This document shows, in pieces, positions 62,011 through 64,000 of a DNA stretch of 64,000 nucleotides. The notes beneath the pieces were generated by a model, which saw only the letters and a list, made by a program, of their open reading frames with translations, had not been told where the DNA came from and did not search any database. A program made the position numbers and the translations under genes. Position 1 is the stretch's first letter; every line of letters starts with the position of its first letter. Source of the stretch: Entrophospora sp. SA101 (taxonomy: Eukaryota > Glomeromycota > Glomeromycetes > Entrophosporales > Entrophosporaceae); the NCBI GenBank assembly GCA_958430865.1, contig CAUDNR010002146.1:19039-83038 (forward strand). Reading direction: 5' to 3'.

Positions 62011-62820
62011 TTTTAAAAGGTATATGAAGATCGTTATTCGGCTGATAAAGAAAGATATGACGAAGAACTTCGTGCTTATAGAGCAGGTCATCATGCTGAT
62101 TCACCAGTTTCAATAACATCAAATGAAGATAATGGTGGTGAAAGTTCCAATAATAATAATAATAATAATAATACATCTAATAAACGAATGAAATCAACAA
62201 TAGGTTCTTCTAGTAATAGCAGTAACACGTTTATACCAGTACAAATGATGGCTCAAAATCATAATGTTGTTGGAAGAGTGCAAATTCCAACTTCAGTAGC
62301 TCCACCATCACATTCTTCCAATGCCACCACAACCACAACAACTGCTACTACACAATTCTTAGACCCTCAATTATATTCAATGCAAGACGTATTAACTAAT
62401 AAAAAATCTGGTAACACGGTCTCTTTTGAAAATGTACAGCAACAACAAGAAGAAGCGAATTCTTCTAGAAAAAATACTTCCAGAGCAAATAAACGTACAA
62501 TATCTGGTATTAGGAAAGATGATAATCCAGATGAAAACGTGACAGAGGATGGACTATCTACAAAGAAAACTCGTTCTGCAACTGCTAAAGGTGATGATTC
62601 TCTAAATGATAATGATTATAATGATGAAGCTATAACAATTGTGGTGCAAGATGATTCTTCTTCAAATAAAAAACAAAGACCTAAACGTGGTTCTGGTGGT
62701 AACAACGTTTCTTCTACAAATGGATCTAAATCTAATACTGCTACTCAACAAGTTAATACTATTGCTCCATCAACAACACAAATTACTACTCGTAGTACTA
62801 GACGTACTGCTAAATCTTAA
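61187..62820 (+). CDS. HMG-box chromatin protein
   Basis: Exons 61187-61303, 61442-61912 and 62020-62820, all phase 0; 462 aa. The N-terminus has an Asn run then a conserved-looking helix ('DAFTQVANALRYAARACDEF'). Gly- and Ser-rich linkers follow, then a basic approach and one HMG box: 'DPNAPKRPNTAYILFSNEIR', 'EIVTMIGQKWKALSSEQKK' and, after intron 2, 'VYEDRYSADKERYDEELRAY'. The long tail is Asn/Ser/Thr-rich with basic clusters. The box is of the sequence-non-specific, DNA-bending NHP6/HMGB type ('PNAPKRP' start, 'KW' core), so the protein probably shapes chromatin. Intron 2 contains a 34-bp T run (61971-62004) just before the acceptor. This is the intact version of the gene cut at 26850. Confidence 0.9.
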
Positions 62821-63324
62821 AAAAAAACTTATAATAATGATAATGATATTATATATTAAATACTACTATATATTATTAATACCGAAATCTGAAAGACTTT
62901 CTCATCAAAAAACGTTAATATCCCGGACATTATTATATATAGAAAATCTTCGTTGATGTAATTTTTTTCGGAAAAAATCGACACATAATTTCTTTAATAA
63001 TAATAATAGTGATTGATAATAGAGTGACGATAGTAATTATTAATAGTAATTATTAATTATAATAGTTGGGTTTGGGAAATTCCTAAATAATTTTCTCTTT
63101 TCTAATTAATCTTTTTTTTTTTCTTTTTTTATAAACTTATAAATAATAATCTTTATTGTTTATTACTATTCAATATACTTTTTGTTTTAATTAATGTAAA
63201 TATTAACCATTATTATTATTTTTTCATAATTAATAAAATAATTTAAATAAATATAATCTAAATATCTAAACAGAGTGTGAAAAATGTCTCTTTGATATCT
63301 TGTATCATTCAAAAATATGTTTTC
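62821..63324. other. Convergent 3' flanks, nothing recognised
   Basis: AT-rich with (TAA) and T-rich runs between the convergent HMG-box and ISCA1-like genes; room only for 3' untranslated regions. A 105-codon frame here is an out-of-frame reading. Confidence 0.6.
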
Positions 63325-63924
63325 TCATATCAAAAAACTTTCACCACATCCACAACTTTCTTTAACATTTGGATTATTAAAAACAAATTTAGAAGATAAT
63401 TTGTCCTCGACATAATCCATTTCTGAACCAAGCATTTTAAAAAGCGATTTAGAATCAATTAAAACATTAACTCCTAAATGAATAAATAAATAAATAAGTA
63501 CATGTAAATATAGTAGATATAAATTAAAAAAGTAATTATTAATAATAATATTTAATTAAAAAAATTTATTTCTACCCTCTTGAGTTACCACTTCATCAAA
63601 TTTTCCTTTTTCTTTGGTGAGCTCCAAGTCATAAGACAATCCTGCGCAACCTTTGTTTTTTACAGCTACTCTGATCAATTTTGGATCTGGACCCTCGACA
63701 AGTTGACGTAGTCTCTTTACAGCTGAAGGCGTCTTTTTTTCATTAGTATTTTAAAATAAATAAAATTTGATATGATAATGACAAGACTGTGAGTTATATA
63801 TATAACTTACGATTGTCAATGCTGCTTTTTTTTGAATTCTAGGTCTTACTTTTGTTGTTGAATTGTTAACAGCTTGTTTAATTGTTGAAGTTGTTGCCGA
63901 TCTCAATGCTCCTGCTAATGACAT
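63325..63924 (-). CDS. ISA1: Iron-sulphur cluster assembly protein, ISCA1/Isa1 type
   Basis: Exons (minus): 63811-63924, 63576-63732 and 63325-63473, phases 0 and 1; 139 aa, a normal size for the family. The N-terminus is Ser/Thr/Lys/Arg-rich without acidic residues ('SLAGALRSATTSTIKQAV'), fitting a mitochondrial presequence. The A-type core follows: 'TPSAVKRLRQL', then the first metal-binding Cys in 'KNKGCAGLSYDLEL' and the C-terminal 'ESCGCGESF' pair. Isa1 with Isa2 helps build [4Fe-4S] clusters in mitochondria. The gene lies outside the duplication and is single in this window. The G-x-S-Y spacing favours ISCA1 over ISCA2. Confidence 0.92.
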
Positions 63925-64000
63925 GATTTTTTATTTTTCAAAAATAAAAATATATGAAAGAAAATCTTAATGTAACGCAATGATGATTAACATTATTACT

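Overview
The window is nuclear DNA from a very AT-rich fungus, most likely an arbuscular mycorrhizal fungus (Rhizophagus-like, Glomeromycotina). The evidence is the short GT-AG introns, the lineage-style kinase with an 'SKRPTIRELYDFVKNKLEE' tail, Asn/Gln/Ser-rich proteins, a Crinkler-like effector family and many decayed hAT/pogo-type transposons. Genus is an inference; no marker gene is present.

Layout. Two direct copies of a block of about 32 kb fill most of the window. Copy 1 runs from the left edge to 26853 and copy 2 from 30686 to 58762. Each holds, in order: a TLC-domain membrane protein gene; a decayed Gln/Asn-rich gene; a decayed repetitive-family gene; a small unknown reading frame; an intact-looking kinase gene with a frameshifted N-terminus; a kinase pseudogene; a coding fossil that reads through only if TGA is tryptophan; a mitochondrial Tim44/MAIP1-like gene; transposon remnants; a DOMON-cytochrome b561 gene; a small RING-finger gene; an SRP68 pseudogene; and a Crinkler-like gene. 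The two copies differ by a few percent in their first 3.5 kb. They are nearly identical afterwards, apart from a 315-bp tandem duplication (copy 1 only) and two silent changes noticed in the kinase. Copy 2 also carries a hAT-like insertion with a clean empty site in copy 1.

The copies end differently. Copy 2 continues through the rest of the Crinkler-like gene, small remnants, an intact HMG-box gene (61187-62820) and a single-copy ISCA1/Isa1-type iron-sulphur assembly gene (63325-63924). In copy 1 the matching 2.86 kb is inverted (26850-29711), which cuts both the Crinkler-like and the HMG-box gene. The inversion is followed by 71 bp of unmatched sequence, a 10-N assembly gap (29783-29792), a GC-richer block and an Mtr4 RNA-helicase pseudogene that leads into copy 2. 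Because a gap lies between the copies, the tandem arrangement may be real or may be a scaffolding or haplotype artefact.

The most unusual content is at 13873-14505 (repeated at 45782-46414): a 211-codon frame with four in-frame TGA codons at tryptophan-like places and one TAA, encoding a Cys-rich head and a Lys/Glu-rich coiled coil. It looks like a gene from a TGA=Trp genome, plausibly a Mollicutes-related endobacterium of the fungus, now a fossil in the nuclear DNA. A break in a dispersed host repeat at about 14731 marks a candidate right-hand edge of the foreign segment.
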